DNA from: Nocardiopsis endophytica
GTDB lineage: Bacteria > Actinomycetota > Actinomycetes > Streptosporangiales > Streptosporangiaceae
Assembly (NCBI RefSeq): GCF_027706725.1
Contig: NZ_JAQFWQ010000040.1
Location: forward strand, 1 to 57,767
DNA length: 57,767 bases
Reading direction: 5' to 3'
Shown: piece after piece, positions 16,596 to 27,263 of the stretch
Position numbering within the stretch: position 1 is the stretch's first letter
Layout of the letters: each line of letters starts with the position of its first letter
Made by a program: the position numbers and the translations under genes
Notes under the pieces: model-generated
What the model was told of the DNA's origin: nothing
The model's input: only the letters and a program-made list of their open reading frames with translations
Database searches by the model: none

Positions 16596-17152
16596 TCCAT
16601 CCCTTCGCGCGTCAGCGACGAGCGCAGCGCCCCGGCGGCGGCGTGCAGCCTGCTCTTGACCGTGCCTTCCGGGACGTCCAAGGCCTGCGCGATCTCACGC
16701 ACCGTCAGGTCGGCGTAATAGCGCAGCACCAGGACCTGGCGCTGGGGCGGGGAGAGCCCCTCCAGCCCCTCGGCCACGGTGAGCGCCAGGACGCGGTCCT
16801 CCTCCAGCCCGGGGGCCGTGCCCCGGGTCCAGCGCGCGGCCAGCCGGTCCCGCAGGCCGGCGTCCCGGCTCCGGTCGCGGTGCCAGTCGACGGCGACGCG
16901 CGAGGCGACGGCCGCCAGCCACGCGGCGGGGCGGCGGATCGGCGCGCCCTCCGGCCGGGCCCGGTGCTGGAGGAGCCGCAGGCGCACCTCCTGGACCCCG
17001 TCGTCCAGCTCGCTCCACGGCATTCCGCCGAGGGCGAGGACCGCGCGGATCCGCGCCGTGTCCTCGGTCCCGGCGGCCGCCCGGGGCGCTCCGGCCTCGT
17101 CCGTGTCGGCGGCGTCGGCGTCACTGTCGTCAGTGTGGGGGCGTCTCGCCAT
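16592..17152 (-). CDS. ECF RNA polymerase sigma factor
   Basis: A 186-residue ECF sigma factor. Region 2 is about residues 35-95 (LDDGVQEVRLRLLQHRARP ... PAAWLAAVASRVAVDWHRDR). Region 4 is about 125-180 (GLEGLSPPQRQVLVLRYYADLTVREIAQALDVPEGTVKSRLHAA). The first 30 residues are an acidic Asp/Thr/Ala tail not found in core ECF proteins. It is translationally coupled to the downstream putative anti-sigma gene. Upstream lie an exported protein and a secreted protease on the same strand, which are plausible targets. Confidence 0.9.
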   Translation of the reverse strand: MARRPHTDDSDADAADTDEAGAPRAAAGTEDTARIRAVLALGGMPWSELDDGVQEVRLRLLQHRARPEGAPIRRPAAWLAAVASRVAVDWHRDRSRDAGLRDRLAARWTRGTAPGLEEDRVLALTVAEGLEGLSPPQRQVLVLRYYADLTVREIAQALDVPEGTVKSRLHAAAGALRSSLTREGME

Positions 17153-17255
17153 GTCCGCGTCCTCTCGTCTGTGGTGGTGACGGAGAAGTGCACCGGAACG
17201 TTCGGCCGCCCCGGCGGGGATTCGCGGCGGAACCCGGGATGGGCGTACGGACGGG

Positions 17256-17287
17256 GGGCGGGCCGGGCCCTCGGGCCCGGCCCGCCC
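17256..17287 (-). terminator. strong terminator palindrome after exported protein gene
   Basis: Bases 17256-17270 are the exact reverse complement of 17273-17287, a 15-bp GC-only stem around TC. It is 33 bp downstream of the minus-strand stop at 17320. It separates the protease/exported-protein pair from the sigma factor gene. Confidence 0.8.
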
Positions 17288-17319
17288 TGTGCCTCGACCG
17301 GCTCAAGCGCGCGTTCGGG

Positions 17320-18105
17320 TCAGTCGCACGCGCCGCCGGGGGCGGTGGCGTCGGCCGCGTCCGCCTGGGGGCGGGCCGACTCCAGCTCGACGATGAGGGC
17401 GTCCGCGCCCTCGCCCGCCAGTTCGTCCTCAAGGGAGTCCGGGGAACCGGCGGAGCCCTGCGCCGAGGCCGCGCTCTGCGCGTCGGCGGCGCTGCGCACC
17501 GCACCCTCGAACTCGCCCTTGCCGATCACCCCGTCATCGAAGGGCACCTCGGAGCCCTCCCCGAGGCCGCGCCATTCGGCGGGGGCCGCAGGTTCGCCGG
17601 GGGCGCAACGGGCCTCCTCCCAGACCATCGCCAGGATGTAGGTGTGGCCCTGCTCGATCCGGGGCCGACCCGCCAGGGCCATGGGCCGCCGCTGGTCGGT
17701 GCCGCCGGTGAAGGCGTACCCCGCGGCCGCGTACTCCCAGGTGTCCGGCGCGGGAGGGGCCCCGTCGCGGGACCACAGGACCCGCTCGGTGTCCAGGGTC
17801 AGCTCGCGCCCGACCAGCCCTTCGCCGCGGGCCTCCTCCTCCGCGCTCGGGGGGATCTCCCGCTCGGCGGCCACGCTGACCACGACGACGTGATCGGCGT
17901 AGGTGACCCAGTCGGAGGCGGTCCTGCTGGGCAGGTGGTCGGAGCCGTGCGCCAGGAGGACCTCCCCCTGGGCGGCCCCGCCGCCGGATCCGCCGTGCGC
18001 GGAACCGGACGCGCTGTCGGTCGTGCCGGTGGAGAGCACCGCCACGGCCGCCGCGCACGCGGCCGCCACCGCACCGATGGCGGCCGCCTTCGCTCGGAAG
18101 TCCAT
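17320..18105 (-). CDS. exported protein of unknown function
   Basis: A 261-residue protein with an N-terminal signal anchor (about residues 5-25, AAAIGAVAAACAAAVAVL) and a Ser/Gly linker. The beta-rich domain (about 58-180) begins DWVTYADHVVVVSVAAERE and contains LTLDTERVLWSRDGAPP and HTYILAMVW. The C-terminal tail is Ala/Ser/Glu-rich and ends GGACD. The central domain looks like a relative of the extracytoplasmic domain of the putative anti-sigma at 15870-16595. It starts 15 bp after the protease gene, so the two are probably one transcript. Confidence 0.75.
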   Translation of the reverse strand: MDFRAKAAAIGAVAAACAAAVAVLSTGTTDSASGSAHGGSGGGAAQGEVLLAHGSDHLPSRTASDWVTYADHVVVVSVAAEREIPPSAEEEARGEGLVGRELTLDTERVLWSRDGAPPAPDTWEYAAAGYAFTGGTDQRRPMALAGRPRIEQGHTYILAMVWEEARCAPGEPAAPAEWRGLGEGSEVPFDDGVIGKGEFEGAVRSAADAQSAASAQGSAGSPDSLEDELAGEGADALIVELESARPQADAADATAPGGACD

Positions 18106-18120
18106 GGGAAAGCCCTCCTC

Positions 18121-18777
18121 TCAGTACGTGCCGTTGATGTTGTCCCGGTTGTTGGCGCCCAGGCCGACGCTGTAGCCGACCGGGGTGACCATGCAGCCCA
18201 GCCGCGAATCGGTGTCGCTCAGACGCGGTGAGGAATAGCGGCCGTGCTGAAGGCCGACCGCATGACCGGTCTCATGGCAGGTCAGCCCCGGCGTGTAATG
18301 GCCGCGCCCGCGAATTCTGATGTACTGCTGGTCGCACTTGTAGCGCGCGCCGTTCACCGCGTCGTTGCACCAGGTGATTCCGTCGGCCCCGGAAGGGAGC
18401 CCGGCCCGGCCCTCCTGGTAGATGACGTCCGTTTCTCCGCTGCCGGAGAATGTGGGCGTCGAATCGTAGGAGATCCTCAGATCGGTGGGGGCGTACTGGT
18501 TGCGCATGACGCCGCGGACGGTGCGCTTGTCACCGGCCTCCAGCTTGAACCGCTCGTGGCTGTCCATGTAGTAGCTGACGTTGCGGTTGTCGGTCCGACA
18601 GGGGAAGTCGGCCGTGCGGATCGTCATGTTGTTGCAGCGGTTGTCGGTGTTTGCCGTGGGGTACATGTTGTCGGTGACCGCGGCCCAGGCCACGCCGCCT
18701 CCGGCGAGCGCGGCGGCGAGCGCGACGGGGACGGCCAGCATCGCCGCCCGCTTTCTCGGCCGCTCTTCGGGTCCCAT
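18121..18777 (-). CDS. secreted metzincin-type metalloprotease (putative)
   Basis: A 218-residue secreted protein. The signal peptide hydrophobic core is about residues 13-32 and ends near AWA. The zinc site HETGHAVGLQHG lies about 47 residues from the C-terminus, with the three His ligands and catalytic Glu of HExxHxxGxxH. A methionine about 18 residues later (LGCMVTPV) fits a Met-turn. Six cysteines in the mature chain suggest disulfides. I see no long pro-domain. It resembles snapalysin-like small Streptomyces proteases in size and motif but is not an obvious orthologue. The second ATG is chosen because AAAGGA is seven bases before it. Confidence 0.78.
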   Translation of the reverse strand: MGPEERPRKRAAMLAVPVALAAALAGGGVAWAAVTDNMYPTANTDNRCNNMTIRTADFPCRTDNRNVSYYMDSHERFKLEAGDKRTVRGVMRNQYAPTDLRISYDSTPTFSGSGETDVIYQEGRAGLPSGADGITWCNDAVNGARYKCDQQYIRIRGRGHYTPGLTCHETGHAVGLQHGRYSSPRLSDTDSRLGCMVTPVGYSVGLGANNRDNINGTY

Positions 18778-19071
18778 CATGATTTCCTTTGGGGGATGTC
18801 GAAGTTCGATGGGAAGACGATCGCTCCCGGGATTCGAGTCCGGGGCGAGCGTGGGTGCGAGCCTAAATAAATGTTTTGGGGACGAAAAGGGCCCCTGCTC
18901 AATTCTCTAGAGAGAGCCGATGGCGGCGGTCCGGTGGAGGGAGGGGGCTAACCGGGAGAAAGGTGGGAGTGAATCGACGTCGGCCATCGGAACCACATTC
19001 CGCGCGTCCGGAACCGGCACCGGGTGTTGCCCTTCGGTGCCATCAGGTGTACGGAGCCGGGCGCCGAATGC
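18778..19071. other. intergenic region, no gene seen
   Basis: 294 bp between a minus-strand protease start and the end of a minus-strand hypothetical gene. It contains the protease promoter region, with the AT-rich run CATTTATTTAGG on the minus strand (around 18860-18880), and a perfect TCTCTAGAGA palindrome near 18905. I see no RNA gene or supported ORF. Confidence 0.6.
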
Positions 19072-19380
19072 CTACAGGCCCGGAGGCTCCTCGTCGGGGC
19101 GGCGGTCGGTGAAGAGGTGGACGCCGTCGGCGAGGTCGTGGGAGCGGCGGGAGAAGAGGTCGGTGTCGAGGAGCGAGCGGTAGGCGCGGGCGGCGCGCGG
19201 GGGCGGGTCGTCGAGTTCGGCGAGGAAGCGGGTGACGTCGGGCTGGATGAGGGTGGGGGCGTGATCGGCGTCGCGGTCGCGGGCCGTCGCGATCCAGAGG
19301 CCGTCGGTGCGGCGGATCGACCAGCGGTGGCCGTAGTAGGCGCGGAGGAGTTCGAGGAGGAGGTCGCGCTTGCGGCTCAT
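19072..19380 (-). CDS. hypothetical protein
   Basis: A 102-residue cytoplasmic protein with no recognised family. The N-terminus is helical and basic (SRKRDLLLELLRAYYGHRW), followed by a short beta segment (WSIRRTDGLWIATARD) and an acidic C-terminus. The beginning resembles small proteins found near XRE/DUF397 loci in related actinomycetes, and that is also its position here. Its ATG overlaps the stop of the upstream 48-residue ORF by four bases. Confidence 0.65.
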   Translation of the reverse strand: MSRKRDLLLELLRAYYGHRWSIRRTDGLWIATARDRDADHAPTLIQPDVTRFLAELDDPPPRAARAYRSLLDTDLFSRRSHDLADGVHLFTDRRPDEEPPGL

Positions 19381-19523
19381 CGGAGGCCTCCCCGGAGGGC
19401 GGCCAGGACCCGGTGCAGGTCCCGAGAGCGGTGGACGGTGGCGATGGTGCGGTCGACTTCGCAGGTGAGGACGTAGCGGCGAACACGGGGTGCGGGAGGG
19501 CGGTTCCGGCGGATATCGTTCAT
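19377..19523 (-). CDS. 48-residue small ORF coupled to the next gene
   Basis: An ATG at 19523 opens a frame of 48 codons that ends at 19377, overlapping the next ATG as ATGA. The product is very basic (start MNDIRRNRPPAPRVRRYVL, then TCEVDRTIATVHRSRDL). Third-position GC and the coupled overlap support it being real. No homology is recognised. It lies next to the 175-bp AT-rich divergent region with the XRE regulator, so it may be expressed from a promoter facing left (TTGACA on the minus strand at 19653-19658). Confidence 0.55.
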   Translation of the reverse strand: MNDIRRNRPPAPRVRRYVLTCEVDRTIATVHRSRDLHRVLAALRGGLR

Positions 19524-19698
19524 CTGTCGTCAGCTCCTGGGTAGCTGGTGGCCACGCCCCCGGACGGCTGCAACCGTCGCGGGGGTCTTTGGTGCCTCCA
19601 CCATGCCTACGCAGCGAACACGGAGCTAGTGGTTTGCTATCACTATATTTTTTGTCAACCCAGTGAAGAAATGTGAAGGCGTAGTGTAGAACAGTGGT

Positions 19699-20511
19699 AT
19701 GCCCTCCAAGGTGAAGCGCGAGTGGACCAGGTTCGGCGCGGAGGTCAAGAAGCTCCGGGAGAAGTCAGGGTTCACGCAGGTCAGGGTCCAGTCTGAGACC
19801 GGGATCTCCGCGTCCATGCTGTCGTCGATCGAGAATGCGACACGCGCCCCGAAGCGCAATCATGCCGACATATTGGACCGGGTGTTCGCTGCTGAGGGGG
19901 TGTTGATCCGGATCTGGCTCGACGTCAACGACACGGCCTTCATGCCCGATTGGTGGCGGGATATCGGTCTCCTGGAGCGGGAGGCTGTGGAGATCCGTGA
20001 ATACCAGATGCTGATCATCCCTGGAGTGCTTCAGACCGAGGCCTACGCTCGTGCTGTGATCCGTCCTGGTCGTCCATGGGACTCCCAGGAAGCGGTCGAG
20101 AGGGATGTCGAGGCTCGGTTGGAACGGTGGAACCGGCTCCGGGGCGAGGTGCTTCTCTGGTTCGTCGTGGACGAGTACACGCTCACGAGGGTCGTTGAGA
20201 GCCGCGAGACGATGGGCGGACAGCTGGACCATGTCGCTCGTCTGATCGACGAGGCTAGGATCCGGCTCCAGGTGATCCCCCAGCCGAAGGTCTATCACCC
20301 TGGTATGAGCGGTGCGCTACGGCTTCTCGACTTCAAGGACCGTAGTCCTGTGGCGTTGGTCGAACACTTGGCAGGCGAAGAGATCATCCATGACTCGGAC
20401 CGGGTGCGTCACCTCCGTACCTTGTACGGAGCTTTACAAGGCGAGGCACTTTCCCTGGAGGAGTCGGCGCATGTGCTCAGGAAGATCAGGAAGGACTACC
20501 GAGATGAGTGA
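19699..20511 (+). CDS. XRE-family regulator with DUF5753 domain
   Basis: A 270-residue regulator. The helix-turn-helix is about residues 12-65 (KKLREKSGFTQVRVQSETGISASMLSSIENATRAP). The rest is a DUF5753 domain (MLIIPGVLQTEAYARAVI, LRGEVLLWFVVDEYTLTRVV, RIRLQVIPQPKVYHPGMSG). Proteins of this type pair with downstream DUF397 proteins, BldB/WhiJ-like systems that influence development and antibiotics in Streptomyces. Its stop overlaps the next DUF397 gene by eight bases. Codon use is less GC-biased than in flanking genes, suggesting transfer. Confidence 0.9.
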   Translation: MPSKVKREWTRFGAEVKKLREKSGFTQVRVQSETGISASMLSSIENATRAPKRNHADILDRVFAAEGVLIRIWLDVNDTAFMPDWWRDIGLLEREAVEIREYQMLIIPGVLQTEAYARAVIRPGRPWDSQEAVERDVEARLERWNRLRGEVLLWFVVDEYTLTRVVESRETMGGQLDHVARLIDEARIRLQVIPQPKVYHPGMSGALRLLDFKDRSPVALVEHLAGEEIIHDSDRVRHLRTLYGALQGEALSLEESAHVLRKIRKDYRDE

Positions 20512-20686
20512 GAAGCGGTGGCACAAGTCGAGCTACAGCGGAGGAAGCACAGGAAGCTGTGTCGAGGTTGCTGAAGGGGTCGCAACTGCAGTGCGGGATA
20601 CCCGAAATCGCGAGAAGGGGCACCTGGAGTTCCCAGCAGCCGAGTGGGCCGCGTTCGTGGTCGGTGCGAGATCCGACGAACTGTGA
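20504..20686 (+). CDS. DUF397 family protein, copy 1
   Basis: A 60-residue protein that is a complete DUF397 domain: RWHKSSYSGGSTGSCVEVAEG, VRDTRNREKGHLEFPAAEWAAFV. The start overlaps the XRE-DUF5753 gene, so the two are translationally coupled. DUF397 proteins are thought to act as partners or antagonists of the adjacent XRE protein. Confidence 0.88.
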   Translation: MSEKRWHKSSYSGGSTGSCVEVAEGVATAVRDTRNREKGHLEFPAAEWAAFVVGARSDEL

Positions 20687-20802
20687 CGCGGCGTCCAGGT
20701 TCCATGTGTTCGTCGTTCCTAAGCAGGGGCAGCTCGTTTACATGGAGGCTCGTCCGCCGGATATCCGACCGATGGTGAGGATCAGGAGAGAGTGCGACGA
20801 CG

Positions 20803-20985
20803 ATGACGAGTGACTGGGTGAAGTCCACCTTCAGCAAGGGCGGTGCCGACAACTGTGTCGAGTGCCGTTCGTTCCTGGGGAGAGCGCTGGTGCGCGACAC
20901 TCAGAACAGGAACCTCGGGCACCTGAGTTCCTCTTCCGGCGAATGGGTGGCCTTCCTGGCCGCACTGCGGGGCGGTAGATGGTGA
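20803..20985 (+). CDS. DUF397 family protein, copy 2
   Basis: A 60-residue DUF397 protein (DWVKSTFSKGGADNCVECRSF, VRDTQNRNLGHLSSSSGEWVAFLAAL). It differs from copy 1 in the core: CVEC replaces CVEVAE, adding a second cysteine. The 116-bp gap after copy 1 contains no ORF. The purine-rich AGGAGAG upstream is 12 bases from the ATG, slightly long. Confidence 0.82.
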   Translation: MTSDWVKSTFSKGGADNCVECRSFLGRALVRDTQNRNLGHLSSSSGEWVAFLAALRGGRW

Positions 20986-20999
20986 GAAGGGGCGCGACC

Positions 21000-21272
21000 G
21001 TGACGGCGAAGGCGAGTGACGAGACTCCCTGGCACAAGAGCAGCCATAGCGGCTCGTCGGGGAGCTGCGTTGAGGTGGCCGAGGTGGAGTCGGCCACGTC
21101 TGACTGGGCCAAATCCACCCACAGCACGGGAGCCAATGAATGCTTAGAGGTGCGTGGAGACGCCATCCGCATGGACATGCGTGACAGTCAGCATCCTCAC
21201 CTCGGACACCTTGGGTTCTCCGCCCCCGAGTGGGCCGCCTTCCTGCGGGCCGCCTGTACCGACGGTCTCTGA
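21000..21272 (+). CDS. mosaic DUF397 protein, copy 3 with duplicated N-terminal half
   Basis: A 90-residue protein in which two DUF397 N-terminal halves are in tandem: PWHKSSHSGSSGSCVEVAEVE, then SDWAKSTHSTGANECLEV. Only one C-terminal half follows (MDMRDSQHPHLGHLGFSAPEWAAFL). The first half resembles copy 1 and the rest resembles copy 2, so the gene looks like a recombination product. I use the GTG at 21000 (AAGGGG upstream). An ATG at 20979 overlapping copy 2 would add seven residues. Confidence 0.8.
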   Translation: MTAKASDETPWHKSSHSGSSGSCVEVAEVESATSDWAKSTHSTGANECLEVRGDAIRMDMRDSQHPHLGHLGFSAPEWAAFLRAACTDGL

Positions 21273-21340
21273 GGCCCTGCGGTCCCGGTCGGTGCCGGGG
21301 CCGCGCGCGCTTCTCTCTTGGCAGTGCCAGACTTGTTCCC

Positions 21341-22204
21341 ATGTGCGGACGTTTCGCCAGGGCCAGGAACGCCCACGAGCTCCAGCTCGCCTTCGACTTC
21401 GCCGAGGTGCCCGACCCCTCCGCCGCGGCCGACCCCCGTTCCCGCCCGCCCCTCGAAGAGCTGGAGCCGGACTACAACATCTGCCCCGGCAGACCCGTCC
21501 ACGCCGTGCTCGGCACCCCGCCCAACGAGGCCGCCCGGGGCGTCCCGCCCGGCCCCCGCAGCCTGGCCACCTTCCGCTGGGGCCTCATCCCCTCCTGGGC
21601 CAAGGACGCCAACGTCGGCTTCAAGATGATCAACGCCCGCGGCGAGACCGCCGCCGAGAAGCCCGCCTTCCGCGCCGCCCTCGCCCACCGCCGCTGCCTG
21701 CTGCCCGCCGACGCCTACTACGAGTGGCAGCTCCTCCCCGACGCGGCCCCCGGCACCGCCGAACCCGGCACCTCGCCGGCCACCGACCCCGGGCACAAGC
21801 GCCGCAAGGCCTCCTCGAAGAAGAAGCCGTTCTCCGTCTCCTACCCCGACGGCGAGCCGCTCGCCCTGGCCGGGCTGTTCGAGCGCTGGCGCGACCCCGA
21901 CGCCCCCGAGGACGACCCCGCCGCGTGGGTGTGGAGCTGCACCGTCGTCACCACCCAGGCCACCGGCGGCCTGGCGGACATCCACGAGCGCATGCCCGTC
22001 GTCGTCCCCCGCGACGAATGGGCCGCCTGGCTCGACCCGGCCTCCGGCCTGGCCGACGTGCAGCGCGTCATGGCCTCCACCCCGGTCGACTCCTTCGCCG
22101 TCCGGGAGGTGTCCACCGCCGTCAACAGCATCAAGAACAACGGCCCTGAACTGCTCGAACCCCCGGCGCCGACCCCCTCGGGCGGGGACGGCACACTTTT
22201 CTGA
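21341..22204 (+). CDS. SOS response-associated peptidase (SRAP/YedK/HMCES family)
   Basis: A 287-residue SRAP protein. The catalytic Cys2 (MCGRF) becomes the N-terminus after Met removal and forms a covalent thiazolidine with abasic sites in single-stranded DNA. Other conserved parts are YNICPG, RWGLIPSWA, NARGET, RRCLLPADAYYEW, and the HERMPVVV histidine. An insert of about 45 residues rich in Pro/Thr/Lys (about 150-185) is longer than in E. coli YedK. It probably protects stalled forks. It is not obviously linked to the DUF397 cluster upstream. Confidence 0.93.
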   Translation: MCGRFARARNAHELQLAFDFAEVPDPSAAADPRSRPPLEELEPDYNICPGRPVHAVLGTPPNEAARGVPPGPRSLATFRWGLIPSWAKDANVGFKMINARGETAAEKPAFRAALAHRRCLLPADAYYEWQLLPDAAPGTAEPGTSPATDPGHKRRKASSKKKPFSVSYPDGEPLALAGLFERWRDPDAPEDDPAAWVWSCTVVTTQATGGLADIHERMPVVVPRDEWAAWLDPASGLADVQRVMASTPVDSFAVREVSTAVNSIKNNGPELLEPPAPTPSGGDGTLF

Positions 22205-22266
22205 CCTCCGCGGCCCCACCCGGCCCCGGGGTGGATCGCGGAGGCACGGCCCGGTTAGGGTGGCCC

Positions 22267-22280
22267 CGGTCATATGACCG
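22267..22280. promoter_or_regulatory. 14-bp palindrome before the thiC riboswitch
   Basis: CGGTCATATGACCG is a perfect palindrome lying 61 bp upstream of the TPP aptamer, near where the thiC promoter should be. It may be an operator for a transcription factor acting in addition to the riboswitch. No protein is known to me for it. Confidence 0.35.
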
Positions 22281-22312
22281 CCGTGCCACGGACGCGCGGC
22301 GGCGCACCGTGA

Positions 22313-24109
<1,797 letters not shown>

Positions 24110-24115
24110 CGGCCG

Positions 24116-24150
24116 CCCCGGTGCGGGGACGGCTCATCCCCGCACCGGGG
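24116..24150 (+). terminator. thiC terminator
   Basis: A 14-bp perfect stem (24116-24129 with 24137-24150) around a 7-base loop starts six bases after the thiC stop. Confidence 0.85.
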
Positions 24151-24246
24151 TGAACGGCGCACGGAGGGCGCGCGGGGCACGGTGCCGCCCCGCCGCCCGC
24201 CGCGGTCCTCCGGGCGGGCGGAACGCCCGGGGGAGGGGCGGCGTCC

Positions 24247-24267
24247 GAGGGGTGTTCCGAACCCCTC
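24247..24267. other. small hairpin in the leader of the next gene
   Basis: GAGGGGT (24247-24253) pairs with ACCCCTC (24261-24267), 23 bp before the next start. It may modulate translation of that gene or be incidental. Confidence 0.3.
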
Positions 24268-24290
24268 AGACACCGAAGGGCACCGACCCC

Positions 24291-25334
24291 ATGACCGAAC
24301 CGCGATCCCTGCCGCCCGCGAACGAGCTGTTCGAGGTGGACCGCGTCGACATGTACATCGACCACGGGGCGGGGACCCAGCTCACAGTGCTGCGCCGCCG
24401 CGGCGACGAGGCCGTCGACCTCGCCTTGGACGCCGGAGGCGAGGCGGTGGAGGGGCTCACCCGTGACGACCTGCTCGGCGTCATGAAGGACCACATCAAC
24501 GCGTCGTTCGCGCGGCACCACGAGTGGCAGGAGTCGGTCGCCGGGGAGAGGACCGACGCCGAGCGGCTCGCCCGCGCCTTCCGCACCCTGGACGGGGCGG
24601 GCATCCTCGCCCGCGAGGACCTCGGCTGGGAGGCGGCCGAGGCGCACATGCTGATGTACGGCGAGTGGAGGGACTTCCCGGACGCCCGCGGATATGCCTG
24701 CTGGGCGGGAGAGGACCCCTTCGGCATCCGCTTCGGCGTGTTCACCGAGGAACAGCGGCAGGACCCGGAGGAGCAGGCCGCCATCGGGCGGGAGGTGGTC
24801 GCGGCCCTGGAGGCCGAGGGGCTGGAGGTGTCCTGGAACGGCTCCCCCGGCAAGGTGATCGACCTCCGCGGGTTCGACACCCGCAGGCGGCGCTTCGGCG
24901 GGCTGGCCGCGTTCAGCGGGATCGAGACCGACCCGCCCGTGGAGGACGTCGACGACCTGGCGGGCGGCGGCCCCGGCGTGCTGCGCGCCTTCTACAGGGA
25001 CGCGCACCCCGAAGCCGGCATGAAGCCGCAGGCCGGGCGGCACCAGGCCGTCTCCGACCGCATGTGGCGCGAGCTGATGTACCGGCTCACCCCCGCCGAG
25101 GGCTCCTTCATCGTCTTCCAGGACCTGGAGGAGAGGCGCTTCGTCCAGATGTACTGGGACGCCGGGCCGCGCCTGTGGATGGAGTCCCCGCACGCGCAGC
25201 AGGACGTGTGGACCGGCGCCCACGTGAGCCCGGCCACGGCCGAAGAGGTCGTCGCCGCGTTCGCGGCCACCGGCCGCATCCCCCTCGCCGGGGTCGAGGG
25301 CGCCCGGACCTGGACGCGGGGCGAGGACGCCTGA
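24291..25334 (+). CDS. hypothetical protein, two-domain
   Basis: A 347-residue cytoplasmic protein. The first part (about 10-65) is a beta hairpin then helix (DMYIDHGAGTQLTVLRRRGDEAVDL). A middle segment (about 80-200) contains ARGYACWAGEDPFGIRFGVF and IGREVVAALEAEGLEVSWNG, which reminds me of the DUF6891 family, weakly. The last 110 residues (GSFIVFQDLEERRFVQMYWDAG...) look like an immunity-protein-type beta domain, but this is a guess. It is preceded by a terminator and stands alone. Confidence 0.72.
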   Translation: MTEPRSLPPANELFEVDRVDMYIDHGAGTQLTVLRRRGDEAVDLALDAGGEAVEGLTRDDLLGVMKDHINASFARHHEWQESVAGERTDAERLARAFRTLDGAGILAREDLGWEAAEAHMLMYGEWRDFPDARGYACWAGEDPFGIRFGVFTEEQRQDPEEQAAIGREVVAALEAEGLEVSWNGSPGKVIDLRGFDTRRRRFGGLAAFSGIETDPPVEDVDDLAGGGPGVLRAFYRDAHPEAGMKPQAGRHQAVSDRMWRELMYRLTPAEGSFIVFQDLEERRFVQMYWDAGPRLWMESPHAQQDVWTGAHVSPATAEEVVAAFAATGRIPLAGVEGARTWTRGEDA

Positions 25335-25353
25335 AGCGGCGCCCCGCCCGCCC

Positions 25354-26235
25354 CTACTCCGGCTTGCGGGCGCTGGCCAGCAGGTGCACGCCGACGTAGT
25401 CGTCGGACTCCTCGGCGCGCAGTTCCATCTCCACCAGCCTGCCCAGCGCCCGCGGGTCGCGCCCCAGCATCACCTCGACCGTGGAGGCCGACAGCACGGT
25501 GCGCGGCCGGATCCACTCGACCTCCAGCCCCGCGCCCGACAGCAGCTCGGTGAGCTGCTCGGCGGTGAAGCAGCGGGTGATCGACCCGTCGGGCCAGGGG
25601 ACCAGCAGCACGTCGGCCGACGGCGCCGAGCTCAGCTCGGGCCAGCAGTCCTGCTCGGCGAGCAGGGCCATGCCCAGCACCACCGAGTCCACGCACAGCA
25701 GGGTCCGCCCGCCGGGCCGCAGCACGCGGGCGATCTCGCCGAGGGTCTGCTCGGTGGCGAGCTGCCGGGAGAGCACCCGGTCGTCGGCGACGACCCCGTC
25801 GAACCCCTCCGAGGCGAAGCCCAGCAGCGCCGCCGGGTCGCCGACCACCGGCCGCATCCGCCCGGGGCCACGGCCCGGCCGGGGGGCCGGTGCGTGCCCG
25901 TTGACCAGCGACAGCGAGGGCTTGGGGGCGTCCTCGGCGCTGGGCAGCAGGGCGACCACGTCGTGCCCGGCGGCCACGGCCCGGGAGGCCCCGCGGAACT
26001 CGGGCGCGGACAGGTCGAGCAGGCGCGAGCGCTCGGCGGGCAGCCAGCGGGCGAGCTGCGCCCCGGCGACCGCCCAGTAGAAGCGCCAGTACGCCGAGAG
26101 CGGATCGGAGCCGGCGAACTGCTCCGCCGGTGATCGCGAAGGCTCCTCAGGGAGGGCGCCGACCGGGATGCCGGTCGGGGCGCCCGTCCGTGAGGACGCC
26201 GGGGTCCGGGCCGCGAAACCTGAGGACGGGCGCAC
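25354..26235 (-). CDS. class I SAM-dependent methyltransferase-like protein
   Basis: A 293-residue protein with a Rossmann-type core. Residues about 68-90 ([28 protein letters not shown]) stand where motif I (GxGxG) normally lies but lack the glycines. [41 protein letters not shown] matches motifs II-III of methyltransferase family 11. The loss of the SAM glycine loop suggests a degenerate or non-catalytic member. The GTG at 26235 has GAGAGG six bases upstream, so I prefer it to the GTG at 26262. Convergent with the upstream hypothetical gene. Confidence 0.7.
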   Translation of the reverse strand: MRPSSGFAARTPASSRTGAPTGIPVGALPEEPSRSPAEQFAGSDPLSAYWRFYWAVAGAQLARWLPAERSRLLDLSAPEFRGASRAVAAGHDVVALLPSAEDAPKPSLSLVNGHAPAPRPGRGPGRMRPVVGDPAALLGFASEGFDGVVADDRVLSRQLATEQTLGEIARVLRPGGRTLLCVDSVVLGMALLAEQDCWPELSSAPSADVLLVPWPDGSITRCFTAEQLTELLSGAGLEVEWIRPRTVLSASTVEVMLGRDPRALGRLVEMELRAEESDDYVGVHLLASARKPE

Positions 26236-26351
26236 GACACTCCTCTCCCACGTCGTCTGCACAGGTTCCTACCCGCGCCGACGCGCGCATCACCTGCGGA
26301 AGCGGGGCCGTGCGGGCGGTACGGGCGCCATCGCGCACCGTTCCGCCCCGT

Positions 26352-26377
26352 GGAATCAGCCGGACCCTTCCGTTGTT
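26352..26377 (+). promoter_or_regulatory. SigR-type promoter of sigR
   Basis: GGAAT (26352-26356) and GTT (26375-26377) are separated by 18 bases, the spacing known for SigR promoters in Streptomyces (GGGAAT-N18/19-GTT). It lies about 107 bp before the upstream start of sigR, consistent with positive autoregulation of the gene under thiol oxidation. Confidence 0.7.
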
Positions 26378-26630
26378 TGCACCTCCATCACGCACCGGCA
26401 CTGTGCAGCCGAACGCCGACCCGGAGCGCGCGGCGCGCCCCCGTCCGAGCGTCCGGTGGCAACGAGGGAGGTCAGAAGCGTTCATGGCGGCAACGGGCAC
26501 CTGCGGCGTCCTCGAACGGGAGACCGCCACACGGCCGGCGGGCCCAAGCGTGCGCCCCGCTCCCACCGCGTCGTATCGTGAGGCGACGATGGTCACCCCA
26601 CGGCGGACCGGTACAAGGAGGCAGGCGGGC

Positions 26631-27259
<629 letters not shown>

Positions 27260-27263
<4 letters not shown>

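Noticed and set aside
19699-21272. Integrated plasmid or prophage island
   Set aside because: Lower GC but no integrase, attachment repeat or tRNA edge. Only gene-level transfer is plausible.
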